A stretch of DNA of 64,000 bases from Natronomonas pharaonis DSM 2160 (GCF_000026045.1 NC_007426.1:1922001-1986000), one strand, 5' to 3'. Shown: positions 24,516-34,042, numbered from the stretch's first letter. Translations and numbers: made by a program. Notes: generated by a model from the sequence alone, not told the origin.

Positions 24516-26795
24516 ATGAAGCTGACTGTCAAACCCCTCAAGCAGAAAGACGCCGGCCGCGGGTTGGCCGCCATCGACCGCGCCGCCATGGACGAACTCG
24601 ACGTCGAGAACGGCGACTACGTCGTCCTCGATAGCGGCGACTCCCGCGCCGTCGCTCGCGTGTGGCCCGGCTATCCCGAAGACGAAGGCAACGGCGTCGT
24701 CCGCGTCGACGGTCGGCTTCGGCAAGAGGCAGACGTCGGCATCGATGACAACGTCCACATCGAGCCGGCCGATGTCAACCCCGCCAAGGAAGTGACTGTT
24801 GCGCTGCCGCAGAACCTCCGCATTCGCGGAAACATCGGCCCGCATATTCGCGACAAGCTCAGCGGGCAGGCGGTCACGGAGGGACAGAACGTGCCCTTCT
24901 CGCTCGGCCTCGGCCCGCTCTCGTCGAAGAGCGGCCAGCGGATTCCGCTGAAAATCGCCGGCACGGAGCCGAGCGGCACCGTCGTCGTCACCGATTCGAC
25001 GGAGATTCAGGTCAGCGAAAAGCCGGCCGAGCAGATCGCCGGGCCTTCCGATGGGTCGGGAGCGGCGCCCGGCGAGGGCGGCACGCCCTCGGTGACCTAC
25101 GAGGACATCGGCGGCCTCGACAGCGAGCTCGAACAGGTCCGTGAGATGATCGAGCTGCCGATGCGACACCCAGAGCTGTTCCAGCAGCTCGGCATCGAGC
25201 CGCCGAAAGGTGTCCTCCTACACGGCCCGCCGGGGACTGGGAAGACCCTGATGGCGAAGGCTGTTGCCAACGAAATCGACGCCCACTTTACGGACATCTC
25301 CGGCCCCGAGATCATGTCAAAATACTACGGGGAATCCGAAGAACAGCTCCGTGAGGTGTTCGACGAGGCCTCGGAAAACGCGCCCGCGATCGTCTTCATC
25401 GACGAAATCGACTCAATCGCGCCCAAGCGGGGCGAGACCAGCGGCGATGTCGAGCGTCGGGTTGTCGCGCAACTGCTGAGCCTGATGGACGGTCTCGAAG
25501 AGCGCGGCGATGTCATCGTCATCGGCGCAACCAACCGCGTCGATGCGATTGACCCTGCGCTCCGACGCGGCGGCCGCTTCGACCGCGAAATCGAAATCGG
25601 CGTCCCCGACAAGGAGGGCCGCAAGGAGATTCTGCAGGTCCACACCCGCGGAATGCCGCTGGCTGACGGCATCGACCTCGAACAGTACGCCGAAAACACC
25701 CACGGCTTCGTCGGCGCGGACCTCGAAAGCCTAACCAAAGAAGCCGCGATGAACTCGCTGCGGCGCATTCGGCCGGAGCTCGACCTCGAGCAGGACGAAA
25801 TCGAGGCTGAGGTCCTTGAGTCGATGACTGTCACCGAGAGCGACTTCAAAGACGCGCTCAAGGGCGTCACGCCGTCGGCGATGCGAGAGGTCTTCGTCGA
25901 GGTACCCGACACCACCTGGGATGCGGTCGGCGGTCTCGATGACACCAAATCGCGGCTCCGCGAGACCATCCAGTGGCCGCTGGAGTACCCCGAGGTGTTC
26001 AAGCAGATGGACATGCAGGCCGCCAAGGGCGTCCTCCTGTATGGCCCGCCCGGCACCGGGAAGACCCTGATGGCAAAGGCCATCGCCAACGAGGCCCAAT
26101 CGAACTTCATCTCGATCAAGGGTCCGGAGCTGCTGAACAAGTACGTCGGCGAATCCGAGAAGGGCGTCCGCGAAGTCTTCGAGAAGGCACGGTCGAACGC
26201 TCCGACTGTCGTCTTCTTCGACGAAATCGACTCCATCGCCGGCGAACGCGGCGAACGGATGGGCGACTCCGGCGTCGGCGAGCGCGTCGTCTCCCAGCTT
26301 CTGACCGAGCTGGACGGCCTCGAAGAACTCGAAGACGTGGTCGTCATCGCGACGACGAACCGTCCCGACCTCATCGACTCGGCGCTTTTGCGCCCCGGCC
26401 GGCTGGACCGCCACATCCACGTTCCGGTTCCCGACGAGGAGGCTCGCGAGGCAATCTTCGCCGTCCACACCCGGAACAAACCGCTCGCCGACGATGTGGA
26501 CATCAGCGAATTGGCTGGACGGACCGACGGCTACGTCGGCGCCGACATCGAGGCCGTCTGCCGTGAGGCCTCGATGGCCGCCACACGCGAGTTCATCGAG
26601 AGCGTCTCCCCCGAGGAGGCAGCCCAAAGCGTCGGCAACGTCCGCATCACTGCCGAACACTTCGAGGAAGCCCTCGACGAGGTCGGCCCAAGCGTGAGCG
26701 AGGACACTCGCGAACGCTACGAGGAAGTCGAAGAGGAATTCACGCCCGGTGAGGAGCCGTCCGGCAAATCCGATGTCGGCCGGACGTTCCACTGA
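24516..26795 (+). CDS. cdc48: Cdc48/VCP-like AAA+ ATPase (VAT)
   Basis: This double-ring ATPase unfolds proteins and hands them to the proteasome. The 759 residues contain the N domain (about 1-175, [20 protein letters not shown]) and a Gly/Pro-rich linker. Then come two AAA modules with Walker A GPPGTGKT at 237-244 and about 510-517, and Walker B IVFIDEID near 292 and VVFFDEID near 568. The acidic C-terminal tail is typical of haloarchaea. It follows the Hsp20-like gene by three bases. Paralogues exist in haloarchaea, so the exact cdc48 copy is not certain. Confidence 0.95.
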   Translation: MKLTVKPLKQKDAGRGLAAIDRAAMDELDVENGDYVVLDSGDSRAVARVWPGYPEDEGNGVVRVDGRLRQEADVGIDDNVHIEPADVNPAKEVTVALPQNLRIRGNIGPHIRDKLSGQAVTEGQNVPFSLGLGPLSSKSGQRIPLKIAGTEPSGTVVVTDSTEIQVSEKPAEQIAGPSDGSGAAPGEGGTPSVTYEDIGGLDSELEQVREMIELPMRHPELFQQLGIEPPKGVLLHGPPGTGKTLMAKAVANEIDAHFTDISGPEIMSKYYGESEEQLREVFDEASENAPAIVFIDEIDSIAPKRGETSGDVERRVVAQLLSLMDGLEERGDVIVIGATNRVDAIDPALRRGGRFDREIEIGVPDKEGRKEILQVHTRGMPLADGIDLEQYAENTHGFVGADLESLTKEAAMNSLRRIRPELDLEQDEIEAEVLESMTVTESDFKDALKGVTPSAMREVFVEVPDTTWDAVGGLDDTKSRLRETIQWPLEYPEVFKQMDMQAAKGVLLYGPPGTGKTLMAKAIANEAQSNFISIKGPELLNKYVGESEKGVREVFEKARSNAPTVVFFDEIDSIAGERGERMGDSGVGERVVSQLLTELDGLEELEDVVVIATTNRPDLIDSALLRPGRLDRHIHVPVPDEEAREAIFAVHTRNKPLADDVDISELAGRTDGYVGADIEAVCREASMAATREFIESVSPEEAAQSVGNVRITAEHFEEALDEVGPSVSEDTRERYEEVEEEFTPGEEPSGKSDVGRTFH

Positions 26796-26867
26796 GTCCG
26801 GGGGTCACTCACTCGGAGTGCCTCCTGTCACTCCAGTCCTCGGCTGGTGTGTCGGAGCATCTCATCA

Positions 26868-26896
26868 GATATTATTTTCCATTATATATAACTAAA
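26868..26896 (+). terminator. T/A-rich tract downstream of cdc48
   Basis: A T-rich stretch (TATTATTTTCC, then an ATTATATATAACT tract) stands out in this GC-rich window 70-100 bases after the cdc48 stop. It fits the T-run type of archaeal termination. It may also contain promoter elements for the next gene. Confidence 0.35.
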
Positions 26897-26943
26897 TACC
26901 ACCGTACAGCAGATACTTATTTCTCCGACAGCTAGGCCTGAAT

Positions 26944-27210
26944 ATGATGTCCCCGGACAAGAAGTCGACGCTGTTCTGTCCGGACTGCGACCACTACGGT
27001 CCGATGGCGACCGACTGGTCCCGCAGCCGGCGGGACGGCAGAGAGGAACTGGAATGTCCCGACTGCGGGACCGTCGTCGTCAGCCAGCCGCAGTTCGGCA
27101 CAGCTGACGATGGACGCACGCGAGTGGCGCTTGCCGCCTGTGCCGGGCTTGCAACGCTGCTGGCCGGACTGGTGCAGCTGGCGGGCTTTTTCAGCGTTCA
27201 CAGCCGATAG
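26944..27210 (+). CDS. Small zinc-ribbon membrane protein
   Basis: The 88-residue protein has two CxxC knuckles (FCPDCDHYG near residue 12 and ECPDCGTVV near 37), making a zinc ribbon. One transmembrane segment of about 22 residues closes the C terminus (VALAACAGLATLLAGLVQLAG with flanking residues). The zinc ribbon would face the cytoplasm. A TATA-like ACTTATTT about 26 bases upstream supports the first ATG; a second ATG follows immediately. No function is known to me. Confidence 0.75.
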   Translation: MMSPDKKSTLFCPDCDHYGPMATDWSRSRRDGREELECPDCGTVVVSQPQFGTADDGRTRVALAACAGLATLLAGLVQLAGFFSVHSR

Positions 27211-27250
27211 TGTGGCCGTGATTGCGGCCGGTGATGTGGGAGAGCGGGCC

Positions 27251-27258
27251 GCTTATTC
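27251..27258 (+). promoter_or_regulatory. TATA box for lhr
   Basis: GCTTATTC is centred about 25 bases before the ATG at 27280. A small TTCCG-TTCG-CGGAA hairpin lies directly downstream, over the expected transcription start. Confidence 0.5.
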
Positions 27259-27279
27259 CGTTCGCGGAACAAGGACACG

Positions 27280-30129
27280 ATGATGAGTGAGGGCCACAGC
27301 GCCGCAGCCGGAATGGACGCCTTCGCGCGGCTCCACGACGATGTCCGGCAGGCGCTCTCGGAGCGTGGGTTCTCGACACCGACCGCCCCACAGCGGAAGG
27401 CGATTCCAACGCTTGCGGCCGGCGAGAGCGGACTTGTTGTCGCTCCGACCGGTTCGGGGAAGACGGAGACAGCGATGCTGCCCGTGTTGTCATCGATTCA
27501 GGAACGACCGCCACGACACGGGATACAGGCGCTCTATATCACGCCGCTGCGGGCGCTGAACCGCGACATGCGCGAGCGGCTCGAATGGTGGGGCGAGACG
27601 CTCGGTATCGATATCGACGTGCGGCACGGCGATACGACCGACTACCAGCGACAAAAGCAGGCCGAAGACCCGCCGGACGTGCTAGTGACGACGCCGGAGA
27701 CGCTACAGGCGATGTTCACCGGTGAGAAGCTCCGGCGGGCCATCGAGGACATCGAGCACATCGTCGTCGACGAGGTCCACGAACTCGCCGGCTCCAAGCG
27801 CGGCGCACAACTGACAGTCGGGCTTGAACACCTTCGGGAACACGCAGGTCCGTTCCAGCGTATCGGCCTCTCGGCGACGGTCGGCGACCCCACAGAAGTG
27901 GGTCGGTTTCTGACCGGCGACCGGGGGTGCCACGTCACCGACGTCGAAGCCGGAACGAACCTCGATGTGACCGTCCGGACACCCGAGATACGACCTGAAG
28001 ACCGGACTGCGGCCGGCGAACTGCTGACCGACGCCGAGGTGGCAAGCCACGTCCGTGTTATCGACGAACTGGTCGACGCCCACGACTCGGTGCTGATATT
28101 CGTCAACACCCGGCAGACGGCAGAGGGACTCGGCTCGCGGCTGAAAGCCTACGGCACGAATATCGGTATCCACCACGGGTCGCTGTCGAAGTCGGCCCGC
28201 ATCGATGTCGAGGACGCGTTCAAGACCGGGGAGATCGACGGGCTCATGTGTACCTCCTCGATGGAGCTCGGCATCGACGTCGGGGACATCGACCACGTCA
28301 TCCAGTATGCGAGTCCGCGAGAGGTCCGGCGGCTACTCCAGCGGGTCGGCCGGGCAGGCCACCGGCGCGACGAAACGTCTTCGGGGACGGTCATTACGAC
28401 CCATCCTGACGACACCTTCGAGGCGCTTTCCATCGTCGACCGCGCCGAGCGTGGGGCCGTCGAATCGGCCGGCATCCACCACGGAAGCCTCGATACGGTC
28501 GCCAACCAAATCGCGGGCCTTCTGATGGGGTTCGAAGAGCTCCCCGCGGCCCGCGCCTACGAGATACTGACCCGGGCCTATCCGTTCCGGAACCTCCCGG
28601 AAGAGCAGTTCAAAGCCGTCGTGCGGGAGCTCTCGGAGAACCGCATCCTGTGGCTCGAAGAAGGCGACGACCGCATCGAGAAATCCGGCGGGACGTGGCA
28701 GTACTTCTATGCGAACCTCTCGATGATACCCGACGAGGCCAATTATACGGTCACGGACATGGCCTCCGGCGACCCGGTCGGAACGCTCGCCGAGCGCTTT
28801 GTTGTCACGTTCGCCGAGCCCGGCGAGACGTTTGTACAGGGTGGCGAGATGTGGCGCATTACGGAAATCGACGACGAAGAAGAGGAGGTACTCGTTTCGC
28901 CCATCGAGGACCCGACCGGCGAGGTGCCCTCGTGGGTCGGCCAGGAGATACCGGTCCCCCGCGGTGTTGCGGAGGCTGTCGCAACCGCCCGTGCTGACGC
29001 CCGGGGCCGGTTCGACGGCGGCGACGGCCGCGGTGCGGTCGCCCGGTCGGTCGCCGACCGCTACCCGACCGACGAACACACCGCAAGCGAGGCGCTGAAA
29101 CCGGTCGAAGCCCACAAAGGGCCGATTCCGACCCCCGACCGAATCGTCGTCGAGGGGTTCGGCCGACAAATCGTCCTCAATGCCGCTTTCGGCCACACGG
29201 CCAACGAAACGCTGGGGCGGCTGCTCTCGGCGCTTATCGGCCAACAAACCGGCGGCTCAGTGGCAATGGAGGTCGACCCCTACCGCATCGAACTCGAAGT
29301 CCCGTCGGGGACCTCCATCGGCGATGTCGTCGAGCTACTGGAGACCACGGACCCCGACCACGTGCCGACGCTCGTCGAACTGAGCCTGAAAAACGCCGAG
29401 ACGCTGAAATTTACGCTCGCGCAGGTGGCCGCGAAGTTCGGTGCGCTGAAGCGCTGGAAAGGGACCGGCTCCAGCCAGAACCGCTTCGGCAAGGACCGGC
29501 TGCTGGCGGCGCTTGAGGATACCCCCATCTACGACGAGGCGGTCCGAGTCGTCCTCCACGAACAGCTCGATGTCGACGGCGCAAGCGATATACTCTCCCG
29601 GTTGCAGTCCGGCGACATCGAGCTGGCGACGGTCGGCGAGCGAACCGCGCTCGGACAGGCGGGCCGCTCGTCTGGCCGGGAGCTGCTGTCGCCGGAGAAC
29701 GCCGACGCCTCCGTCGTCGAGACGGTCAAGGAACGAATCCTCGACGACGACGTGTTGCTTGCCTGCCTGCACTGCAAAGAGTGGGACCGCAGACAGACGG
29801 TAAAGCGGGTCGACGACCAGCCGGAGTGTCCGCTGTGCGGGTCGACACGAATCGCGGCGCTAAACCCGTGGGCCGATGAGGTGCTTGAGGCAGTGCGGAC
29901 CGACGACAAGGACGACGACCAACAAAAAGCGACCGAACGCGCATACAAGGCCGCCAGTATCGTTCAAAGCCACGGTAAACGGGCCGTTATCGCGCTCGCT
30001 GCCAGAGGCGTCGGGCCACGGAACGCCGCCTACATCATCAACAACCACCGCGAGGAGGAAGCCGACTTCTACCGCGACATCATCGAACGCGAACGTCAGT
30101 ACGCCCGGACGAAGTCGTTCTGGGATTAG
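27280..30129 (+). CDS. lhr: Lhr-type superfamily 2 DNA helicase
   Basis: The 949-residue protein is an Lhr ('large helicase-related') core enzyme, a 3'-5' helicase acting in DNA repair. Motif I is APTGSGKT at 55-62, motif II is DEVH at 164-167, and motif III is LSATVGDP near 205. Motif VI is QRVGRAGHRRD near 355. After the RecA domains come the winged-helix and Lhr-specific regions. Near residues 828-855 there is a CxxC...CxxC zinc knuckle (CLHCKEW, CPLCG). Start at 27280 or 27283 is equally possible; the TATA position fits either. Confidence 0.93.
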   Translation: MMSEGHSAAAGMDAFARLHDDVRQALSERGFSTPTAPQRKAIPTLAAGESGLVVAPTGSGKTETAMLPVLSSIQERPPRHGIQALYITPLRALNRDMRERLEWWGETLGIDIDVRHGDTTDYQRQKQAEDPPDVLVTTPETLQAMFTGEKLRRAIEDIEHIVVDEVHELAGSKRGAQLTVGLEHLREHAGPFQRIGLSATVGDPTEVGRFLTGDRGCHVTDVEAGTNLDVTVRTPEIRPEDRTAAGELLTDAEVASHVRVIDELVDAHDSVLIFVNTRQTAEGLGSRLKAYGTNIGIHHGSLSKSARIDVEDAFKTGEIDGLMCTSSMELGIDVGDIDHVIQYASPREVRRLLQRVGRAGHRRDETSSGTVITTHPDDTFEALSIVDRAERGAVESAGIHHGSLDTVANQIAGLLMGFEELPAARAYEILTRAYPFRNLPEEQFKAVVRELSENRILWLEEGDDRIEKSGGTWQYFYANLSMIPDEANYTVTDMASGDPVGTLAERFVVTFAEPGETFVQGGEMWRITEIDDEEEEVLVSPIEDPTGEVPSWVGQEIPVPRGVAEAVATARADARGRFDGGDGRGAVARSVADRYPTDEHTASEALKPVEAHKGPIPTPDRIVVEGFGRQIVLNAAFGHTANETLGRLLSALIGQQTGGSVAMEVDPYRIELEVPSGTSIGDVVELLETTDPDHVPTLVELSLKNAETLKFTLAQVAAKFGALKRWKGTGSSQNRFGKDRLLAALEDTPIYDEAVRVVLHEQLDVDGASDILSRLQSGDIELATVGERTALGQAGRSSGRELLSPENADASVVETVKERILDDDVLLACLHCKEWDRRQTVKRVDDQPECPLCGSTRIAALNPWADEVLEAVRTDDKDDDQQKATERAYKAASIVQSHGKRAVIALAARGVGPRNAAYIINNHREEEADFYRDIIERERQYARTKSFWD

Positions 30130-30229
30130 CCCCATTAACCAGCAATATTGTCATGTTCCTCTGTCGTGTCTGATAAATATAATTAAAATTATATATCTTG
30201 TACCGTCCGGCAGTTAGCCGAACAGAGAG
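30130..30229. other. AT-rich intergenic segment between lhr and the sulfite-reductase operon
   Basis: The stretch is much more AT-rich than its surroundings. It contains ATATAATT-AA-AATTATAT (30177-30194), a perfect inverted repeat with 8-base arms, on the upstream side of the strong TATA box at 30230. It may act as a terminator for lhr, an upstream promoter or a regulator site. No gene is visible. Confidence 0.45.
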
Positions 30230-30238
30230 TATATAAAA
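30230..30238 (+). promoter_or_regulatory. Strong TATA box of the rhodanese/sulfite-reductase operon
   Basis: TATATAAAA is the best TATA match in the window. It predicts transcription from about 30258-30262, which leaves a 5' leader of about 155 bases before the ATG at 30417. That is unusual where most neighbours look leaderless. Confidence 0.65.
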
Positions 30239-30259
30239 GGCCATTATACCGTGTCATCA

Positions 30260-30309
30260 CCACTCCTCGCGCCTCTACCACCGGTTTTGCGGCCACTGGC
30301 GAGGAGTGG
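30260..30309 (+). promoter_or_regulatory. 11-bp perfect hairpin at the predicted 5' end of the leader
   Basis: CCACTCCTCGC (30260-30270) and GCGAGGAGTGG (30299-30309) are exact reverse complements separated by 28 bases. With the TATA box at 30230 the mRNA should begin at or near the first arm, so the transcript would carry a 5'-terminal stem-loop. It could stabilise the mRNA, act as a sensor or be a protein site on DNA. Downstream, ATACA-GA-TGTAT at about 30360-30371 is a second small inverted repeat. Confidence 0.6.
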
Positions 30310-30416
30310 AAACCGTTTCCGCAACGGGAAGGAGGATGGGTGTACCCCTCATGTGTCCGTATACAGATGTATCAGAACCAGCCGACAAAAACGCAAACTG
30401 AGACCAAGGGGAACCG

Positions 30417-32804
30417 ATGACGCTGGATATCGACACTATCGCTCCCGAAGCGCTTGCGGACGAGCGGGAGCAGTACACCATCGTCGACGTTCGGGAGCCG
30501 AGAGACTACCGCGAACTCGGGCATATCCCGGGAGCGGCCAACGTTCCGTTCGAGCGGATTCGGGACCGCAGCACCGACGCCGCGGGCCGACTCCCGACAC
30601 CGGCGACGGTTCGACAGCAGCTATCGGCTGCCGGTGTCGAGCAAGGGGACCCACTCGTCGCGTATGACAACAGCCGCGGCGTTGAGGCGGCTCGATTTCT
30701 GCTAACGGCGGCGGTTTACGGCCACGACGGACCGCTGTATCTCCTTGAGGGTGATTTCGATGTCTGGCAGCACGACAACGAGACGGAACGCGGCCCGGGG
30801 CCGGAGGGTTCCTCGGAGTACGGCGCGGTGGCGCTCGATGAGGACGCCATCGTCAACCGTGCGACCGTCGAGGCGGCCATCGACGCGGACGAAGGGGCCG
30901 TACTGGTCGATACGCGAACGGCCGGCGAGTACGAGAGCGCCCACCTGCCGGGGGCAGTGCATCTCGGCTGGGAGGCCTTCGTTGACGCCGAAACCGACCG
31001 ACTCAAGCCGGAGTCGGAGCTGCGGACGCTGCTGGAGAGCCGCGGCCTCTCGTCCGACGACGAGATACTGCTCTACTGTAATACAGCCCGGCGGCTTAGC
31101 CACACCTACGCCGTTCTCTCGTCGCTTGGCTACGATGAGGTCCGATTCTACGAGGGCGAACTTACCGGTCTGGTGCGGGCGAACTCGCCCGCGTGGGACC
31201 CCCAAGAGCTCTACCACTCAGTGAGGGCGGTCGCCCCGGAAGGGTTCGACGCACTGCCGGCCGAACTCGGTGACGATATCTTCAGCCGCCTCCACCTGCT
31301 CGGACTCTACACGACCCGGCAGGACGGCTACTTCATGCTCCGAACGAAGATTCCCGGCGGGCAGCTGACAGCCGAACAGGCTCGCACTGTCGGGCGAGTC
31401 GCCGACGAGTTCGCCACCGCGCCGCCGGAACACGGCGGCAGCGAGCAAAACCCCGTCTTCGGTGACGGCTTCCTTGACGTGACAACACGGCAGGGCATCC
31501 AGATGCACTGGATTCGCATCGAGGACATGCCCGAAATCTGGGACCGGTTTGAGTCGGTCGGGCTGACGACGATTCAGGCAAGCGGGAACACGCTCCGGAA
31601 CGTCGTCATCTGCCCGGCAGCGGGAGTCGGCCACGAGACGGTCGACGTTCGCGGGCTCGCGGAGGATGTCGCCGACGCCTTCGAGGGGAGTACCCGGTAT
31701 GCGAACCTCCCTCGGAAGTTCAAAGTCAGTCTCTCGGGCTGCCACGAAAACTGTGGCCGCGCGGAGCTACAGGACCTCGGATTCGTCCCGGCGGTCAAGG
31801 ACGGCCGCGACGGCTTTGCTGTCAAGGTCGGCGGCGGCCTCTCCGACGGGCCGCGAGCGGCGACCGACCTCGGCGTTTTCGTTCCACCGGAGCGAGTCGT
31901 CGACCTCTCGCTTGCGGCTGCGGACCTGTTTATCGACCACGGTGCGTACCTCGATACTGCAGTCAATCGCTTGAAATACATCGTCGACCGCTGGGGGACC
32001 GACCGATTCCGCGAGGAACTCGAATCCTACGTCGAGTTCGAGTTCGAGCCCTACGACGAGCTGTTGACAACCGAGTACCGCGGCGACCACGTCGGTATCC
32101 ACGAGCAAGCCGATGGGAACCACACGGTTGGGCTGAACCTCCCGACCGGTCGAATCTGCGGCGATGAGCTACAAACGCTCGCCGACATCGCCGAGCGGTA
32201 CGGCAGCGGCGAGGTCCGGACGACGGCGAACCAGAACCTCGTCGTCCCCGGCGTCCGTGGCGAGGTGCTCGAATCGATGCTCGGCGAGCCGCTGCTTTCG
32301 TCGTACAGTCCCGACCCGGGGCCGTTCTCGCGGGGTATCGTCACCTGTACCGGCCGGGAGTTCTGCAAATACGGCGTTATCGAGACAAAGAGCCGCGGCT
32401 ATCGGTGGGCGAAGGAACTCGACGCATGGCTGGACGACGCCGATATTCCAGAGTCCGCTGTCCCTGAAGCCGTTCGTATTCATATGAGCGGCTGTTCGGC
32501 GTCGTGTGCGCAGCCACAAATCGGCGACATCGGGCTGCGCGGCGAAGCCTATCGCGACGAGACCCAAGCCGCACAGGCGGTCGATGTCGGCCTCGGCGGC
32601 GACCTCGACCGCGACCAGTTCGTCGACTGGGTCTCCGGCCGCATACCGGTTGGCGAAGTGCCGACAGCGGTAAAACGGGTCCTTCGGCGGTTCGTCGAGA
32701 CCCGACGGGACGGCGAGACGTTCGCCGAGTGGGCCGACCGGACCGACACCGAACGACTAGACCGAATCGTCACGACAAGCACACACCCACAGGAGGCAGA
32801 CTGA
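30417..32804 (+). CDS. Tandem rhodanese - siroheme sulfite/nitrite reductase fusion
   Basis: The 795 residues contain three parts. Residues 1-125 are a rhodanese domain in which D84 replaces the catalytic cysteine. Residues 140-257 are a second rhodanese with an active-site loop C221-NTARR. From about 275 onward is a ferredoxin-type siroheme reductase. C644, C650, C693 and C697 (CTGREFC, GCSASC) should bind the 4Fe-4S cluster and siroheme. R309 (MLRTK), R358 (TTRQ) and LPRKFK (K434, K436) match the substrate-site basic residues. Plant nitrite reductases have Asn where K436 stands and sulfite reductases have Lys, so I favour sulfite. Sulfurtransferase domains on the same chain point the same way. 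The stop overlaps the FrhB-like gene by one base. Confidence 0.85.
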   Translation: MTLDIDTIAPEALADEREQYTIVDVREPRDYRELGHIPGAANVPFERIRDRSTDAAGRLPTPATVRQQLSAAGVEQGDPLVAYDNSRGVEAARFLLTAAVYGHDGPLYLLEGDFDVWQHDNETERGPGPEGSSEYGAVALDEDAIVNRATVEAAIDADEGAVLVDTRTAGEYESAHLPGAVHLGWEAFVDAETDRLKPESELRTLLESRGLSSDDEILLYCNTARRLSHTYAVLSSLGYDEVRFYEGELTGLVRANSPAWDPQELYHSVRAVAPEGFDALPAELGDDIFSRLHLLGLYTTRQDGYFMLRTKIPGGQLTAEQARTVGRVADEFATAPPEHGGSEQNPVFGDGFLDVTTRQGIQMHWIRIEDMPEIWDRFESVGLTTIQASGNTLRNVVICPAAGVGHETVDVRGLAEDVADAFEGSTRYANLPRKFKVSLSGCHENCGRAELQDLGFVPAVKDGRDGFAVKVGGGLSDGPRAATDLGVFVPPERVVDLSLAAADLFIDHGAYLDTAVNRLKYIVDRWGTDRFREELESYVEFEFEPYDELLTTEYRGDHVGIHEQADGNHTVGLNLPTGRICGDELQTLADIAERYGSGEVRTTANQNLVVPGVRGEVLESMLGEPLLSSYSPDPGPFSRGIVTCTGREFCKYGVIETKSRGYRWAKELDAWLDDADIPESAVPEAVRIHMSGCSASCAQPQIGDIGLRGEAYRDETQAAQAVDVGLGGDLDRDQFVDWVSGRIPVGEVPTAVKRVLRRFVETRRDGETFAEWADRTDTERLDRIVTTSTHPQEAD

Positions 32805-34009
32805 TGTCGAAACGAGCGACACCCGGCGTTCCAAGCGTCGGCAACGACCCGCGGGATAGCATCACTGAGAGCCGAGAGCCGGAAGAGAAAACGTGGTTCA
32901 GAGACCTCGATGAAGCTGTCATTGAGGCCGACCGTTGTGTCCAGTGTGGTAGCTGTATGGCGGCCTGTCCTTCTGACTCCATCGGCATCGAGCCCGAGAC
33001 CGGACGGCCGACGCTGGTCCGGATGTGTACTGGCTGCTCTCGATGTTGGGACTTCTGTCCTCGGAGCGGGCTGCGCTACGAGCGGCTCAACGAACTCGAA
33101 GGCGAATCCCCCGACGCCGCCTACGCCGCCAGCGCCGACGACGACCACGAAGGCCAAGACGGGGGCGCGGTGACGGCGCTGCTGGCCGGGCTGTTAGCGG
33201 CCGGCGAAATCGATGGGGCGGTCGTCGTCAGCGACGGCGACGACCCGCTCGCCGGTGAAGCAACACTGGCGACGAGTCCCGAAGAGCTGTTCGAAAGCGC
33301 CGGTAGCACCTACAGTCAGACGATGCAACTCGGGCAAGTCGACGACCTCGTCGCCGAAAGCGACCTCGTCGACCCCGACATCGCGCTTGTCGGGACGCCG
33401 TGTGTGATTCAGGGCGCGGCGGCGCTCGATAGACTGCAGTACGACGACGAGTTGGCGTCGGTGTCTCTAACCGTCTCACTGGTCTGTACGCGGAGCTTTG
33501 CGGCCGACAGGCTCCGGTCGCTGCTCGTCGGCAACGGGGTCGATATGGACGATGTCGACAGCCTCGAAGTCGTCGGCGGTGCGTTGACAGCCCGCGATGC
33601 TGACGGACATCGGCTGCTGACAAAGGATGTCGAGGCGTTCGACGCCGCGGCTCTCCGCGGCTGTGCCGAGTGTGCCGACGCAGTCGGAAAGGCTGCTGAC
33701 ATCTCGGCGGGCAACGTCGGCAGCCCGGACGGCAAGACGACGCTTCTGGCCCGCACCGACGACGGGACGGCCGCAATCGAAGCCGCTATGGAAGCACTCG
33801 ACATCGACGAGCTAGACAGTACGGACGCCCTCGATGCCTTCGCCGACTGGAACCGGCGGCAGGCGGAGGCGACGATTCCACGGGAGCGCGACAGTGAGGC
33901 GTCGCTTACGGTCACCTACACCGAACACCGGGAGGCCTACGATGGAACCGGCCGTGAACCGGAGCCGCTCAATCCGGCCCGCGTCCACCAGTACGAGGAG
34001 TGGTGCTGA
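32804..34009 (+). CDS. FrhB-like F420-dehydrogenase beta-subunit protein with ferredoxin domain
   Basis: The 401-residue protein has an N-terminal two-cluster ferredoxin domain (C45, C48, C51, C55 and C75, C78, C81, C85). The domains of coenzyme F420 hydrogenase/dehydrogenase beta subunit follow: QDGGAVTALLAGLL near residue 118, LVGTPCVIQGAA near 196, and GCAECADAVGKAADISAGNVGSP near 285. This family binds FAD and takes electrons from reduced F420. Placed directly after the siroheme reductase (TGATG junction), it is probably the electron input for that enzyme, as in the fused Fsr of methanogens. The partnership is inferred, not shown. Confidence 0.85.
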   Translation: MSKRATPGVPSVGNDPRDSITESREPEEKTWFRDLDEAVIEADRCVQCGSCMAACPSDSIGIEPETGRPTLVRMCTGCSRCWDFCPRSGLRYERLNELEGESPDAAYAASADDDHEGQDGGAVTALLAGLLAAGEIDGAVVVSDGDDPLAGEATLATSPEELFESAGSTYSQTMQLGQVDDLVAESDLVDPDIALVGTPCVIQGAAALDRLQYDDELASVSLTVSLVCTRSFAADRLRSLLVGNGVDMDDVDSLEVVGGALTARDADGHRLLTKDVEAFDAAALRGCAECADAVGKAADISAGNVGSPDGKTTLLARTDDGTAAIEAAMEALDIDELDSTDALDAFADWNRRQAEATIPRERDSEASLTVTYTEHREAYDGTGREPEPLNPARVHQYEEWC

Positions 34010-34042
34010 GAGCCGAAGCTCGGGGTGAGAGTGTCGAAATCT

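Noticed and set aside
30417-32804. Assignment as plain assimilatory nitrite reductase
   Set aside because: Not excluded, but the Lys in place of the nitrite-reductase Asn (LPRKFK), the fused sulfurtransferases and the lack of nitrate genes nearby favour sulfite.
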